From positions 1 through 33,476 of the forward strand of contig CALDQY010000136.1 of the NCBI GenBank assembly GCA_937911445.1: a stretch of DNA of 33,476 nt, written 5' to 3'. Every line of letters starts with the position of its first letter. Position 1 is the stretch's first letter. The stretch comes from an uncultured Rhodobiaceae bacterium. GTDB lineage: Archaea; Thermoplasmatota; Poseidoniia; Poseidoniales; Poseidoniaceae. The position numbers were made by a program, and so were the translations under genes. This document shows, one piece after another, positions 1-8,615 of the stretch. The notes below the pieces were generated by a model that saw only the letters and a program-made list of their open reading frames with translations, was not told where the DNA came from and searched no databases.

Positions 1-131
1 AACTTGAGATCAGTCGTCTTTCCAAGGGATTGTGGAGGTCCTGCGAGTCGTATGGTCGACTCGGTTTGACTTGCAGCGAGAAAGTCCTTGACGCGAGCAA
101 GGACATCGTCGAGGAACTGCTCCGCCTCCAT
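1..131 (-). CDS. Unidentified protein, 5' end only (cut by window edge)
   Basis: An ATG at 131 on the minus strand opens a frame that stays open to the window edge (43 complete codons), beginning MEAEQFLDDVLARVKDFL. It is too short for the ORF track. The visible part is an amphipathic acidic helix followed by a segment with a PP pair (LAGPPQSLGKTTD). An N-terminal helix followed by a proline-rich turn is seen in PLP-dependent decarboxylases, but this is only a loose impression and I do not assign a function. It is divergently transcribed from the thiamine transport operon across 116 bp, so the two may share regulatory sequence. Confidence 0.6.
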   Translation of the reverse strand, partial: MEAEQFLDDVLARVKDFLAASQTESTIRLAGPPQSLGKTTDLK

Positions 132-247
132 GATGTTTGGTACGCAAAGCGGTCTTTGAAGATGGTCATTTAATCCTCTTCTCAAAATATATGCAAATTG
201 CATTTATCTTTACATAGTTTGAATAACTCTCTTGCTTTCGGAAGAAC
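132..247. promoter_or_regulatory. Divergent intergenic promoter region upstream of the thiamine operon
   Basis: This is the gap between the minus-strand partial gene and thiR. It is much more AT-rich than its surroundings. AAATATAT near 185-191 and TTTATCTTTA near 203-212 are candidate TATA elements for the plus-strand operon; ATTAAATG near 168-174 (read on the minus strand) could serve the other gene. No strong Shine-Dalgarno sequence precedes the ATG at 248. Promoter placement is inferred from base composition and archaeal spacing only. Confidence 0.45.
191..203. promoter_or_regulatory. Perfect palindrome, candidate ThiR operator
   Basis: ATGCAA-A-TTGCAT is a perfect 6-bp inverted repeat around one central base. 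It lies immediately downstream of the best TATA-like element, 45 bp before the thiR start. That is where archaeal repressors usually act, blocking pre-initiation complex assembly or polymerase access. The first gene of the operon encodes an HTH-ThiN protein, so self-regulation by thiamine phosphate is a natural hypothesis. The assignment is inference. Confidence 0.35.
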
Positions 248-1111
248 ATGCTAGGAGAAACCGGAGGCGCATGGCTCACCCGCCTGCACATGCAACTTGC
301 ACGAGAATTACGCGGCCAGGGATGGTCACAAATGAACATCGCATCAATACTGGGTACAACGCAAAGCACCATTTCGAGACAATATCAGAAAGGAATCGTG
401 GACTTGCCTGGTTCTGCAGACGAGCTCACTGTTGATGGATGGGCCAAGGAAATTGCAGGTGGATTGCTGTCTGTTGGCCAGACCGAAGAATTGCTGAGGC
501 AAAGATTCATTGTCGAATTCCAATTCACCGGGAATCAAGTCCTCCGATTTGACAAGACCTTGACTGGATTGGACCTCGAAGTCGATCAAAACGAGCACGC
601 TTTGATTCGCCGGCTCGAGTGGGCCATCGGACGACTTGATGCTCGACTCCTCATGCCTGTCCTCCCGAAGGTTGGAATGAACATCGCAGCATGCCTCAAT
701 TCAGCAACCACTCCAGAAGATGTCGCAGCAGTACCCGGTAAAATCAACGCTGTTGAAGGAGAACTTCGAACCCACGGCAAACCACAGTTTGGGTCCTCAA
801 AGCATCTCGCTGAAATGCTACTCGAAGCCCGCAAAAACGATTCTTCAAAGTCTGCCATCATGAACATACGGCCACCTGGCGACTACGAGGGAACAGACAT
901 CGATGCTGTCCAAGAAGCATGCAATCAACTCGGTTGGGAACTTGCTGACGCAGATCGTTCTGGTCTCGAAGATTCAGGCACAACCATCGATGTCATTCTT
1001 GACATCGGGGATTTTGGATGGGAACCCTCGCTCTACATCGTCGGAACAAGCCCCTTGGATGTCGTCGATCGATGCCATAGACTCATCAACGCACTTGGAG
1101 GGATGGCATGA
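248..1111 (+). CDS. thiR: HTH-ThiN thiamine-responsive transcriptional regulator (ThiR-like)
   Basis: Residues about 12-48 form a helix-turn-helix (WSQMNIASILGTTQSTISRQ). From about residue 125 to the end the protein matches the ThiN domain: the stretch TPEDVAAVPGKI, the FGSSKHLAEMLLEA segment, the MNIR motif, and a DVILDIG...EPSLYIVG ending. ThiN is a thiamine-phosphate synthase domain; HTH-ThiN proteins without ThiD are known archaeal regulators (ThiR) that sense thiamine phosphates. There is no ThiD kinase domain here, so a regulatory role fits better than an enzymatic one. The gene opens an operon with a thiamine ABC importer and its stop overlaps the thiB start (ATGA). The start at 248 is the first ATG and gives a complete HTH. 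Confidence 0.85.
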   Translation: MLGETGGAWLTRLHMQLARELRGQGWSQMNIASILGTTQSTISRQYQKGIVDLPGSADELTVDGWAKEIAGGLLSVGQTEELLRQRFIVEFQFTGNQVLRFDKTLTGLDLEVDQNEHALIRRLEWAIGRLDARLLMPVLPKVGMNIAACLNSATTPEDVAAVPGKINAVEGELRTHGKPQFGSSKHLAEMLLEARKNDSSKSAIMNIRPPGDYEGTDIDAVQEACNQLGWELADADRSGLEDSGTTIDVILDIGDFGWEPSLYIVGTSPLDVVDRCHRLINALGGMA

Positions 1112-2214
1112 TTCGAACCGGTTTCATCCTGCTCGTCCTTCTACTCGCACCGCTGTCGGGTTGTTTGAGTACACACAGCATCACCGAAGAGTGCGTAATA
1201 ACAAAATCATCAGATGACAAGACACTCACCATTGTTACGTACGACATTATCGCATTGAGTGATGAAGTGCTCCAAGAGTTTACCAATCAGACAGGATACA
1301 GCATCGAGATGATTCGGACAGACGATGCAGGTGGCATCCTTGAGCAACTTCTTCTTACGAAGGAAGCCCCTCAAGCTGATCTCGCCTTGGGCCTTGACAA
1401 CACATACCTACAAACAGCACTAGAGAATTGTCTTCTCGCACCACACTCTGCAACACTGCCGGATCTTGACCCACAAGCCCTCGTCCCGTATGCAGGAAAC
1501 ATGGCTGTACCGTTCGATCAAGGCTACGTATGCCTTAACGTGGACACACAAGCCCTGGAAGAAAACAACGTGTCCTACCCAACCACACTCGAGGAATTGC
1601 TCAACGAGGAGTGGAAAGGTAGAACCGCGTTCCCGAGCCCAACAACCTCCTCACCCGGACGTGCCTTCATGACGGCCACAATCGATTACTTTGAACAACA
1701 ATCTAATATGGATGCAATGGAATGGTGGGAAGCCATAGCAGACAACGACGCCATCTTTACGTCCGGCTGGACTGAAGCGTATGAAACACATTACAGCGGA
1801 GGCTATGGTGTCTGGGGCGAAGGCCACATTGGTGATGCTTGGCTAACAGTTTCCTATTGCCACTCACCTGGCGTCGAAGCCTATTATGGAGGAAATTACA
1901 CCATCTCCAGTGCACTCGACATCGATTATGCATCCTTCCATCAAGTCGAATACGCTGCAAAAGTCAATGGTGGAGGTTCAGAATCCGCAGTTGATGCGTT
2001 CATCGAATTCCTCCTGAGTGAAGAAATCAACATCAACATGCCAGAAAACAATCTCATGTATTCGGTACTGGAAGGCCAAGATCTGCCAGAGACGGATGGA
2101 TACAGGTACCACAGCCCAGTCCCAACTCAACCTTCTGAAATCACAACCGAACGAATCGATGATGAAATGGAGACATGGCTCATGGATTGGCGAAAGGCAA
2201 CCCAAGCTCTCTGA
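1108..2214 (+). CDS. thiB: Thiamine ABC transporter substrate-binding lipoprotein
   Basis: A 368-residue exported binding protein. It has a hydrophobic leader with a lipobox (PLSGC, Cys19), suggesting a lipid anchor on the outer face of the cytoplasmic membrane. The mature part opens with LTIVTYDIIALSDEVLQEF and continues with DLALGLDNTYLQ and YAGNMAVPFDQGYVCLN, which are characteristic of the TbpA/ThiB family that captures thiamine and its phosphates. Its start codon overlaps the stop of the regulator gene (ATGA) and the permease gene follows after 9 nt, so the three are co-transcribed. Length is close to family norm. The family could in principle bind a related pyrimidine or a metal complex, but the ThiN regulator beside it makes thiamine the best call. 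Confidence 0.88.
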   Translation: MIRTGFILLVLLLAPLSGCLSTHSITEECVITKSSDDKTLTIVTYDIIALSDEVLQEFTNQTGYSIEMIRTDDAGGILEQLLLTKEAPQADLALGLDNTYLQTALENCLLAPHSATLPDLDPQALVPYAGNMAVPFDQGYVCLNVDTQALEENNVSYPTTLEELLNEEWKGRTAFPSPTTSSPGRAFMTATIDYFEQQSNMDAMEWWEAIADNDAIFTSGWTEAYETHYSGGYGVWGEGHIGDAWLTVSYCHSPGVEAYYGGNYTISSALDIDYASFHQVEYAAKVNGGGSESAVDAFIEFLLSEEININMPENNLMYSVLEGQDLPETDGYRYHSPVPTQPSEITTERIDDEMETWLMDWRKATQAL

Positions 2215-2223
2215 GTTGACAAC

Positions 2224-3951
2224 ATGAAAGCGGCTGTAGGGCGAGGCGTTCCAGTAGCCTTGTACCTTGCATTGATTCTCATACCGCTCATTCTAGCACT
2301 TGAGAGGTTAATGTTCGTCACAGGCATGAATCCTTTTCAGGCGATTCTTCATCTTGATGAGCACCCCTTTGGCGTGAATGCTGTTGTCTTCACATTCGTG
2401 CAAGCCATTCTTTCAGCTATACTTACCCTCATTCTCGGACTACCCATTGCATGGTGGTTGGGGCGATACGAATGGAAACGTGTAGGCATCATTAGGGCAG
2501 CGTTAACACTGCCATTCGTCACACCAACCGTCGTAGCAGCCATGGGCTTTCTCGCTCTGATCAAAGAAGGAGGTCTGCTGGATTCCTTTGGAATCGATCT
2601 ACGCAATGAGAGTGGAGTAATCGGTTCGTTTTCATCGATGATCGGTGTTGAACACTCTGGCCACATCATTGCACTGCTTCTGGCCCACGCTTGGTTCAAT
2701 CTCGCACTTGTTATTCGATTTGTTGAACCAAAGATTTCGACACTTCCTCCTCGATACGAGGATGCATTTCGTATGCTACCCATAGGCCATGGTCGTTTGA
2801 ACCGCTTGACTCAATTTTGGTGGCCCATGCTCCGAACGTCGATTCTGTCTGCATTTGTATTCACCTTCATTTTCTCATTCACCTCATTTGCCCTTGTGCG
2901 ATGGCTTGCTCCAAACATGTGGACGCTCGAAGCACTCATGGCGGTTGAGGGAGGGGCGGCAGGAATCCCAGGGTATCGTGTCGATGTCAGCGTACTTGTC
3001 CTTGGTGGAGCGACGCTTCAGGGGCTTGTCCTTCTGAGCGCCCTTGCGCTTGCTGGGCGATGGCAGCAAAAACAATCCAATGAAATTGAACTCGTCTCTG
3101 AGAATTTTTCGAGGAAATACATTGGCAAGCCAACGACTGTTCCACGCATCGGTGTCTTTGTTGCCACCGTCTATGCTTTGACACCACTCTTCCTCATGGT
3201 TCTTTCATCTGTTCGGATTCGAAACCGAACTTCGGAATCGTATCGGTGGAGTTTGGATGCATGGGAATACGCGTTCAAAGGCGATCTTACGTACGCTTCA
3301 ATTCCTGAAGCTCTGACAAATTCCTTGGTGTATGCAAGTGGATGTCTCGTCGTGTCCTGTATCCTCGGGTTCTTTGTTGCACAATCCATCCACAGTCTTG
3401 AGCAGAATGGCCAAACTCGATTTGCTCAACTTGTTGACCTTTTGTCCATGCTTCCTCTCGCTCTCTCAGGCGTGATGGTCGGCTTGGGTGTTCTCCTTGG
3501 TATACTGAAAATTTGGCCAGTCCTATTCTCATGGTATGCCTTGCCTATCCTGCCGCATGCTATGCTCACGACACCTTTTGTTGTGCGCATATTGCTTCCT
3601 GCGATGCGTGAAATTGATTCATACTATGATGATACAGGAAAGGTTCTGGGCTACACCACAGTGCAGCGATTCGTCCGAATCAAACTTCCACTTCTGAAGC
3701 CACAAATCGTTGTTGCGGCAGCATTGTCGATGGCCTTCTCACTAGGTGAATTCGGAGCTTCTTGGATACTCTTGCGTTCAGGAGCCTGGGACACATTACC
3801 TGTCTTAGTCGATCAGTTGATGTCCAGACCGAAATACTTCGAACTTGTCGAACCAATTGCCATGGCTACTGCGACCATCCTCATGTGCATGACATTCCTA
3901 TTGTTTGTTATTGCTGAACGATTTCGCAGTCATCAAGGGGGTGGTTTCTGA
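2224..3951 (+). CDS. thiP: Thiamine ABC transporter permease, fused double-domain ThiP
   Basis: A 575-residue integral membrane protein with about 12 hydrophobic segments arranged as two homologous permease halves (roughly residues 1-270 and 300-575). Each half has an EAA-type coupling loop for the ATPase: EDAFRMLPIGHGRLNRLTQF in the first half, and the region around VLGYTTVQRFVRIKLPLL in the second. This two-in-one architecture is typical of ThiP and of ferric-iron FbpB permeases. The neighbours decide in favour of thiamine. The last base of its TGA stop is the first base of the thiQ ATG, a 1-nt overlap that implies translational coupling. No lesion is visible. Confidence 0.87.
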   Translation: MKAAVGRGVPVALYLALILIPLILALERLMFVTGMNPFQAILHLDEHPFGVNAVVFTFVQAILSAILTLILGLPIAWWLGRYEWKRVGIIRAALTLPFVTPTVVAAMGFLALIKEGGLLDSFGIDLRNESGVIGSFSSMIGVEHSGHIIALLLAHAWFNLALVIRFVEPKISTLPPRYEDAFRMLPIGHGRLNRLTQFWWPMLRTSILSAFVFTFIFSFTSFALVRWLAPNMWTLEALMAVEGGAAGIPGYRVDVSVLVLGGATLQGLVLLSALALAGRWQQKQSNEIELVSENFSRKYIGKPTTVPRIGVFVATVYALTPLFLMVLSSVRIRNRTSESYRWSLDAWEYAFKGDLTYASIPEALTNSLVYASGCLVVSCILGFFVAQSIHSLEQNGQTRFAQLVDLLSMLPLALSGVMVGLGVLLGILKIWPVLFSWYALPILPHAMLTTPFVVRILLPAMREIDSYYDDTGKVLGYTTVQRFVRIKLPLLKPQIVVAAALSMAFSLGEFGASWILLRSGAWDTLPVLVDQLMSRPKYFELVEPIAMATATILMCMTFLLFVIAERFRSHQGGGF

Positions 3952-4595
3952 TGTCATTGACCATTAAGCAACTCAACGTCGTAATCGGTCAATACCACAT
4001 CCTTCACAATCTGAATCTTCACCTCAAGTCCGATGAAATTGTCGCTATCCTAGGCCCGAGTGGGTGCGGCAAAACGACTCTGTTACGCACGATTGCTGGA
4101 CTCCAAAAACAACAATTTGGCACTATATTGATGAATAATCAACCCATACAAGACATGTTGTGTGAACACAGAGGCATCGGAATGTTGTTTCAGCGACCCG
4201 TTCTGTTCCCGTTCAAAGACGTGCTCGGTAACATCCTTTTCGCGTACAAGAACAAGAGGCTCTGGAATATGGATGATGTTCACGAAGTGATGGACGAGAT
4301 GGGCCTCATCGGTAAAGAACAACAGAGTATTGAGACATTGTCAGGAGGAGAAGCGCAACGTGTTGTTCTGGCAAGAACGCTCCTTACCGATCCCAAACTT
4401 CTGCTCCTTGACGAGCCACTCTCCGCACTCGATGTGGACCTTCGGCGAAAGATTGCTCATGAGATTCGTGCAGTGCTGAAATCTCGTTCGATTCCAGCCA
4501 TCCACGTCACGCACGACCCTGCTGAAGCAGAAATCATTGGAGATCGGGTCATACATTGGAGAGAATTACAACCAGGTGGCAATGATGAGGAGTAG
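3951..4595 (+). CDS. thiQ: Thiamine ABC transporter ATPase
   Basis: A 214-residue ABC ATPase with every canonical element: Walker A GPSGCGKT (35-42), Q-loop Gln81, signature LSGGEAQ (130-136), Walker B LLLLDEP (150-156) and switch His188 (HVTHD). It is short, as ThiQ proteins are, with no regulatory domain after the nucleotide-binding fold. It should energise ThiP to import thiamine delivered by ThiB. The start overlaps the thiP stop by 1 nt. Its 3' end overlaps the start of the next gene by 14 nt when that gene is begun at 4582. Confidence 0.88.
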   Translation: MSLTIKQLNVVIGQYHILHNLNLHLKSDEIVAILGPSGCGKTTLLRTIAGLQKQQFGTILMNNQPIQDMLCEHRGIGMLFQRPVLFPFKDVLGNILFAYKNKRLWNMDDVHEVMDEMGLIGKEQQSIETLSGGEAQRVVLARTLLTDPKLLLLDEPLSALDVDLRRKIAHEIRAVLKSRSIPAIHVTHDPAEAEIIGDRVIHWRELQPGGNDEE

Positions 4596-5337
4596 ATTGT
4601 TTGAGCCTCATCCATGGAAGATGTGGAGGTTTGTGTGGATTCATCGAGAGCAAGGAATTCTACTTCCCTCATTTATTGGAGGATTGTTTCTCCTTGCCAT
4701 CGGAATTCCATATGGAATAACAAACAGAGTTTCTGAATTCATTGGGTGGACGGCATTTGACCCAGAACTCCCTCTTGATTCATCCATACCCTACATCCCG
4801 GTCATGAACATCGCATATTTTTCGTTCTACATCTACTACGTCCTCATTCCGTTGTTGGCACGAACGGAAGTGCAGAGAAAGTGTGCCATCATATTCTCAC
4901 AACGTCTCTTTGTTGTGACATTACCAGTGTTTCTGATGTTTCTCTTACTGCCAGTGGAAGTCGATCTCCGCTCTGAAGTTGAAGGAGAGGATATTTTCAC
5001 GACACTTCTTTCACTCATTCACGGCGTTGATCAACCCTACAATGCTTGGCCAAGTCTCCATGTTGGGCACAGTCTTTGTGTTGTTCTCTCAGTACCACTG
5101 GTGTACAACATGAACAAATTCGCCCATGCAGCGCTTTGGATTGCATGGCTACTGCTCTCAATTTCGACGATGACAACCCAACAGCACTATCTCTTCGACG
5201 TCATTACAGGCATTCTGTTTGCTCTCCTTGCTCACTACAAGTTCATTCGACCGGTCGTTACCAAATGCATCCAAGGCGAATACGATGATGCATTCCAAGA
5301 ACTCTATGCGAACAGCGTCGAAACAACCTCAGGTTGA
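4582..5337 (+). CDS. PAP2-superfamily membrane phosphatase (Aur1/inositol phosphotransferase-like)
   Basis: An integral membrane protein of 251 residues from the ATG at 4582. The ORF track begins 45 nt earlier, deep inside thiQ, but ATGATG at 4582/4585 has a GGTGG just upstream and gives the usual short overlap. It has about six hydrophobic segments. The phosphatase motifs are PSLHVGHS (157-164) and QQHYLFDVITG (His202, Asp206), the pattern of the PAP2 branch that includes inositol phosphorylceramide synthase-like enzymes. These proteins remove or transfer phosphate-linked head groups of lipids or prenyl phosphates at the membrane. Position at the end of the thiamine operon might suggest dephosphorylating thiamine phosphates before uptake, but that is speculation; a lipid role is equally possible. 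The 3' end overlaps the convergent ccdA-like gene by 34 bp. Confidence 0.75.
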   Translation: MMRSRLFEPHPWKMWRFVWIHREQGILLPSFIGGLFLLAIGIPYGITNRVSEFIGWTAFDPELPLDSSIPYIPVMNIAYFSFYIYYVLIPLLARTEVQRKCAIIFSQRLFVVTLPVFLMFLLLPVEVDLRSEVEGEDIFTTLLSLIHGVDQPYNAWPSLHVGHSLCVVLSVPLVYNMNKFAHAALWIAWLLLSISTMTTQQHYLFDVITGILFALLAHYKFIRPVVTKCIQGEYDDAFQELYANSVETTSG

Positions 5338-6767
5338 GTGAGGTAAATGGTCAATCCAACACCCGCCATAATCATCATCCAAGAACCAACCATCTTGATC
5401 ATGCCAGTCATTCGTCTCAAGAAATTGATCATCACTTGACGTCCAAGACCGACGAGTACTGTGACCAAAATCATCAGAATCAACAACCCAAGCATAAGGC
5501 CAGACAATCCTGAGATGGTCGCACTGGTTCCAAGCGTTCCGAGGAAGATAACGAATGGCAACACTGCAGCTGCCGTACAATCGATGGATGCAGCAGCATA
5601 GCCAATACCGTAGAGGTACATGTTTCGACGGGGCGTGAAGGTCTCATCCATTTCTGTTGTTGACCAACGATCGACAAGCTTTTGCACAAACCCAAGAACG
5701 TGAGAAGTAATTCCAAGAAGCATAATGGAACCTAGAATTATGAGCAGCACAGCGATTCCAATCGCAATGTAATGAATCATACCAGATTGAGCAAAGGCTT
5801 CACCCATGGCAAAGGCAATGATACCGATAACGATGAAGAACGTCCACATTCCCAATCCTGCAAGCGTTCCAATAACCCATGATGAAGGCATGGCCGTTTT
5901 TAATTTCCCTTCCTTGATCAAATCGTCTTCTCGTGCACCAAGGCTGAGGTAGTACGAAATGAAACCTGGAAGAACAGGGAAGGCGCAAGGAGAAAAGTAC
6001 ACCAGAATGGAGAGAATCATTCCAAGAACAAATACGGCAACAAACGATGTTGACGGTTCTTCCCATGCTATTCGATCATCCATGGTAAGAGAGACATTCC
6101 CTGTCAGAGCCTTTTCAACCGAGGAATCGAACTCACCCCATCCCCCGATTGGCGTTCCTGTTGCTTGACGTTCGACGATGTAGCCTTCAACATCGATGAC
6201 CATGACAACGGGAATTTGGCCAGTTCCAGCAGTCGTGAACAGTTTCACAGGATCTGTGGTTGAACCATCTTCAAGCACAGCAGACTCTGTTGATCCAAGT
6301 CCGGTCGGATACAGTGGAACGGTGTACTCTCCGCCTGATTCATTGAGATATTCCAATGACTCCTGATACCAAGCACCATATCCAAGGATGTGGAAGCCAA
6401 CACCGTTCTCATCAGCCGTCTGTTTCCATTCATCCATGTATTCCTCAAGATGGGCCTGAACAGCATGACAGTTCGAACAATCGTGTGCCAGCAAATCGAG
6501 AATAATGACATCGCCACGTAGTTCAGATAGGCGAATCTCGCCCCCTGTCGTGTAGCTGTCTTCGATTCCAGTTCGATTCAAACTCTGAACAATAATTTCT
6601 GGAATAGGAGCGGGTTCAGCATCCGACTCAAAGATCTCGTCCATGCTATCAAACAAAGACAAGCCTGCAAAGGCAATGACACCGAAGAGAACGACTGCGA
6701 TACCGAACGCTTTCCACGTCTCAGAACGCTGGAACACACCCCAATCTGCTTGGTCAAGCATCCCCAT
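5304..6767 (-). CDS. Thioredoxin-like / CcdA (DsbD-type) fusion, thiol-disulfide membrane protein
   Basis: 487 residues from the ATG at 6767; the ORF track extends to a TTG at 6791, which I reject. Order: one N-terminal membrane helix, an outward-facing thioredoxin-like domain (about 50-215) with a CxxC centre (HDCSNCHAV, Cys97/Cys100), then a CcdA/DsbD-like domain of about six helices. The paired intramembrane cysteines are in FSPCAFPVLPGF (Cys261) and ASIDCTAAAV (Cys397). CcdA passes electrons from cytosolic thioredoxin across the membrane. Here the acceptor thioredoxin-like domain is fused at the N-terminus, so the protein can relay reductant to outside targets such as c-type cytochrome hemes or exported disulfide proteins. 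The gene follows the radical SAM gene by 39 bp in the same direction. Confidence 0.8.
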   Translation of the reverse strand: MGMLDQADWGVFQRSETWKAFGIAVVLFGVIAFAGLSLFDSMDEIFESDAEPAPIPEIIVQSLNRTGIEDSYTTGGEIRLSELRGDVIILDLLAHDCSNCHAVQAHLEEYMDEWKQTADENGVGFHILGYGAWYQESLEYLNESGGEYTVPLYPTGLGSTESAVLEDGSTTDPVKLFTTAGTGQIPVVMVIDVEGYIVERQATGTPIGGWGEFDSSVEKALTGNVSLTMDDRIAWEEPSTSFVAVFVLGMILSILVYFSPCAFPVLPGFISYYLSLGAREDDLIKEGKLKTAMPSSWVIGTLAGLGMWTFFIVIGIIAFAMGEAFAQSGMIHYIAIGIAVLLIILGSIMLLGITSHVLGFVQKLVDRWSTTEMDETFTPRRNMYLYGIGYAAASIDCTAAAVLPFVIFLGTLGTSATISGLSGLMLGLLILMILVTVLVGLGRQVMINFLRRMTGMIKMVGSWMMIMAGVGLTIYLTQPEVVSTLFA

Positions 6768-6806
6768 GATCAGTCCATTCACTGGTTGCAAATGAAACTA
6801 ATGCTG

Positions 6807-7895
6807 CTACATCGATTTTGCATTGAGATGTACCACAGAGACTTCCAAGCGCTCATGTGTTGGGTGAACTTCAACCATCTGTACCGGGACTGAAAGGACT
6901 TCTGCAAGTTCTTCAGCAACACTTAGTGGCATTTCGATACGACGAGTGGTTGCATCGTAACGAAGCCAAGAGGAACTGATGTGCAATGTTTCTTGCAATT
7001 CCATCATATCACCGCGAGCATCCTCGGGCTCTGTTGGTATCGCACCAAATAGAATCGTGTCATCTTCTGAAAGCGTTTCATAGGGCCGAAGTGTAGCTTC
7101 TGCTCGACGTCGGAATCGTGCTCGTAATTGTCCTGCATCCTTGTAGGAAGCCGTACAGAACTTGAGATGAAAGGACTTGTCTTTGGCCGCTTCTTTCAGT
7201 CGAACACCAAGTTCAAACGACCCTTCTGCCGCTGCAGAAAGGCCACTTGAGAGATTGAAACCTCGTACATCCATGTTCTCTTGGTTACCTGTTGTTATTT
7301 CCAACTCGTTCAAATTGAGGAATTGGACAGGGAGTTGATCCAATTGCTCGAGCAGTTCGAACAGAGAATCTTCCTTGTCCGGCTCACAAGGGAGTTCGAT
7401 TCCAACATTGATTCCGGCGACACTCGATGCTTTGATGACCTCTTCGTACTGCTTTGTTGTTCCATCGAGAAGATGGAATCGAAGCTCATCCAAACCCGCA
7501 GTTGCAAGTTTCTCGACCCATTCGAGTTTGAACGGAATCGAGGTGTAGAGGTGAATGTGGTGTTCTTGTCCGAAGGCTTGCTTCAGTTGTTTGATGGCTT
7601 CAACAGACCGTTCTGGATCAAGCATCGGATCTCCACCGGTGATGCCTGTTCCAGTTGCCTTCATGGCATGACCTTCCTCGATGACTTCCTCCCATGTGGA
7701 ACATCTTCGCTCATTCGCGAACATATCAGGAGATTCACGTCGATTCTCTGAGAGTGGACAATAATCGCACCCCCAGTGGCACTTGCCAGTCACAAAGAGG
7801 ACCAACTTTCGTCCTTCTTGGCATTGGACACATCCTTCTGCTTCACCCTCCTCAGGTGGCAGAATCTCCGTGTGCATTGGAAGATGGACGACCAT
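6807..7895 (-). CDS. Radical SAM protein, COG2108 type (related to pyruvate formate-lyase activase)
   Basis: A 362-residue radical SAM enzyme. The [4Fe-4S] motif is CHWGCDYC (Cys39, Cys43, Cys46), preceded by an additional CxxC at Cys22/Cys25 that may bind metal. It is followed by PLSENRRESPDMFANER and a GITGGDPML motif for the SAM amino group. This set is characteristic of the archaeal family COG2108, annotated only as related to pyruvate formate-lyase activating enzyme; its substrate is unknown to me. The C-terminal third lacks an obvious second cluster-binding motif. It sits between pdxT (27 bp away) and the thioredoxin-CcdA fusion (39 bp away), apparently one operon. An ATG at 7877 is an alternative start. 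Confidence 0.8.
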   Translation of the reverse strand: MVVHLPMHTEILPPEEGEAEGCVQCQEGRKLVLFVTGKCHWGCDYCPLSENRRESPDMFANERRCSTWEEVIEEGHAMKATGTGITGGDPMLDPERSVEAIKQLKQAFGQEHHIHLYTSIPFKLEWVEKLATAGLDELRFHLLDGTTKQYEEVIKASSVAGINVGIELPCEPDKEDSLFELLEQLDQLPVQFLNLNELEITTGNQENMDVRGFNLSSGLSAAAEGSFELGVRLKEAAKDKSFHLKFCTASYKDAGQLRARFRRRAEATLRPYETLSEDDTILFGAIPTEPEDARGDMMELQETLHISSSWLRYDATTRRIEMPLSVAEELAEVLSVPVQMVEVHPTHERLEVSVVHLNAKSM

Positions 7896-7922
7896 GAGCA
7901 GAACCCCCTGTGCACTCCTTGT

Positions 7923-8615
7923 TCAATCCGTCGGTGAAAGCGCAGCGATTTCATTCAATAACCATGCATGGAAGCGACGGTCATTGGTGAGTTCAGGATG
8001 AAACGTTACGGCACATTTTGAACCATCTCGAACACCTACAATTTCTTCACCTAATCGGGCAACAACCTCACAGTCAATGCCATCGGATGCAAAACGAGGT
8101 GCTCGAATGAAGACACCCGGAAAAGCATCGCCTGAGTTTTGGTTGTCAACATCACCGACCACCAATGGCGTGTGACCAAAGACATCAGGCGTTCGTTGAA
8201 CGGAAACGCCACTTGATTGCAAACGCTCAAGTTCAACTTCAATCTCTGCCTCAAAGGATTGACGTTGCCTTCCCCAGGCGTTTCTTGAGATTTGGACATT
8301 GATGTATGGAGGTTCACTGTTGCTTGGCATTGCGAGGAGGATCGCCCCCGCACAGGTACCGAGCACTGGACGATTTGGATGTTCGTTCATCCAGTTGTAG
8401 ATTGCGTCGAGCAATCCTTCTGACCGAGCTGCAATACGCATCGTTGTCGATTCACCACCGGGTAAAATCAGGCCATGAATCGAGGCATCAAGTTGATCGC
8501 CTTTGCGTAATTGGACCACTTCAACTTCATGTTCCAAGTCTTTGGCAATGGAGAGAATCGCTTCTTCATGCTCATGTCGTGCACCTTGCAACATCGCAAG
8601 ACCCACTCGCATCAT
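7923..8615 (-). CDS. pdxT: Pyridoxal 5'-phosphate synthase glutaminase subunit PdxT
   Basis: A class I glutamine amidotransferase of 230 residues that supplies ammonia to PdxS for PLP synthesis. Family hallmarks are LPGGESTTM (51-59), the nucleophile elbow GTCAGAILLA (Cys88), RNAWGRQRQSFE (111-122) and the catalytic pair His206/Glu208 in FHPEL. It is about 30 residues longer than usual PdxT because of an insertion around 130-165 between the conserved blocks. PdxS, its obligatory partner, is not in this window. ATGATG at 8615/8612 leaves two possible starts; GGAGGTCC lies about 17 nt upstream. It heads an apparent operon with the radical SAM gene and diverges from a PLP-dependent aminotransferase. 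Confidence 0.92.
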   Translation of the reverse strand: MMRVGLAMLQGARHEHEEAILSIAKDLEHEVEVVQLRKGDQLDASIHGLILPGGESTTMRIAARSEGLLDAIYNWMNEHPNRPVLGTCAGAILLAMPSNSEPPYINVQISRNAWGRQRQSFEAEIEVELERLQSSGVSVQRTPDVFGHTPLVVGDVDNQNSGDAFPGVFIRAPRFASDGIDCEVVARLGEEIVGVRDGSKCAVTFHPELTNDRRFHAWLLNEIAALSPTD

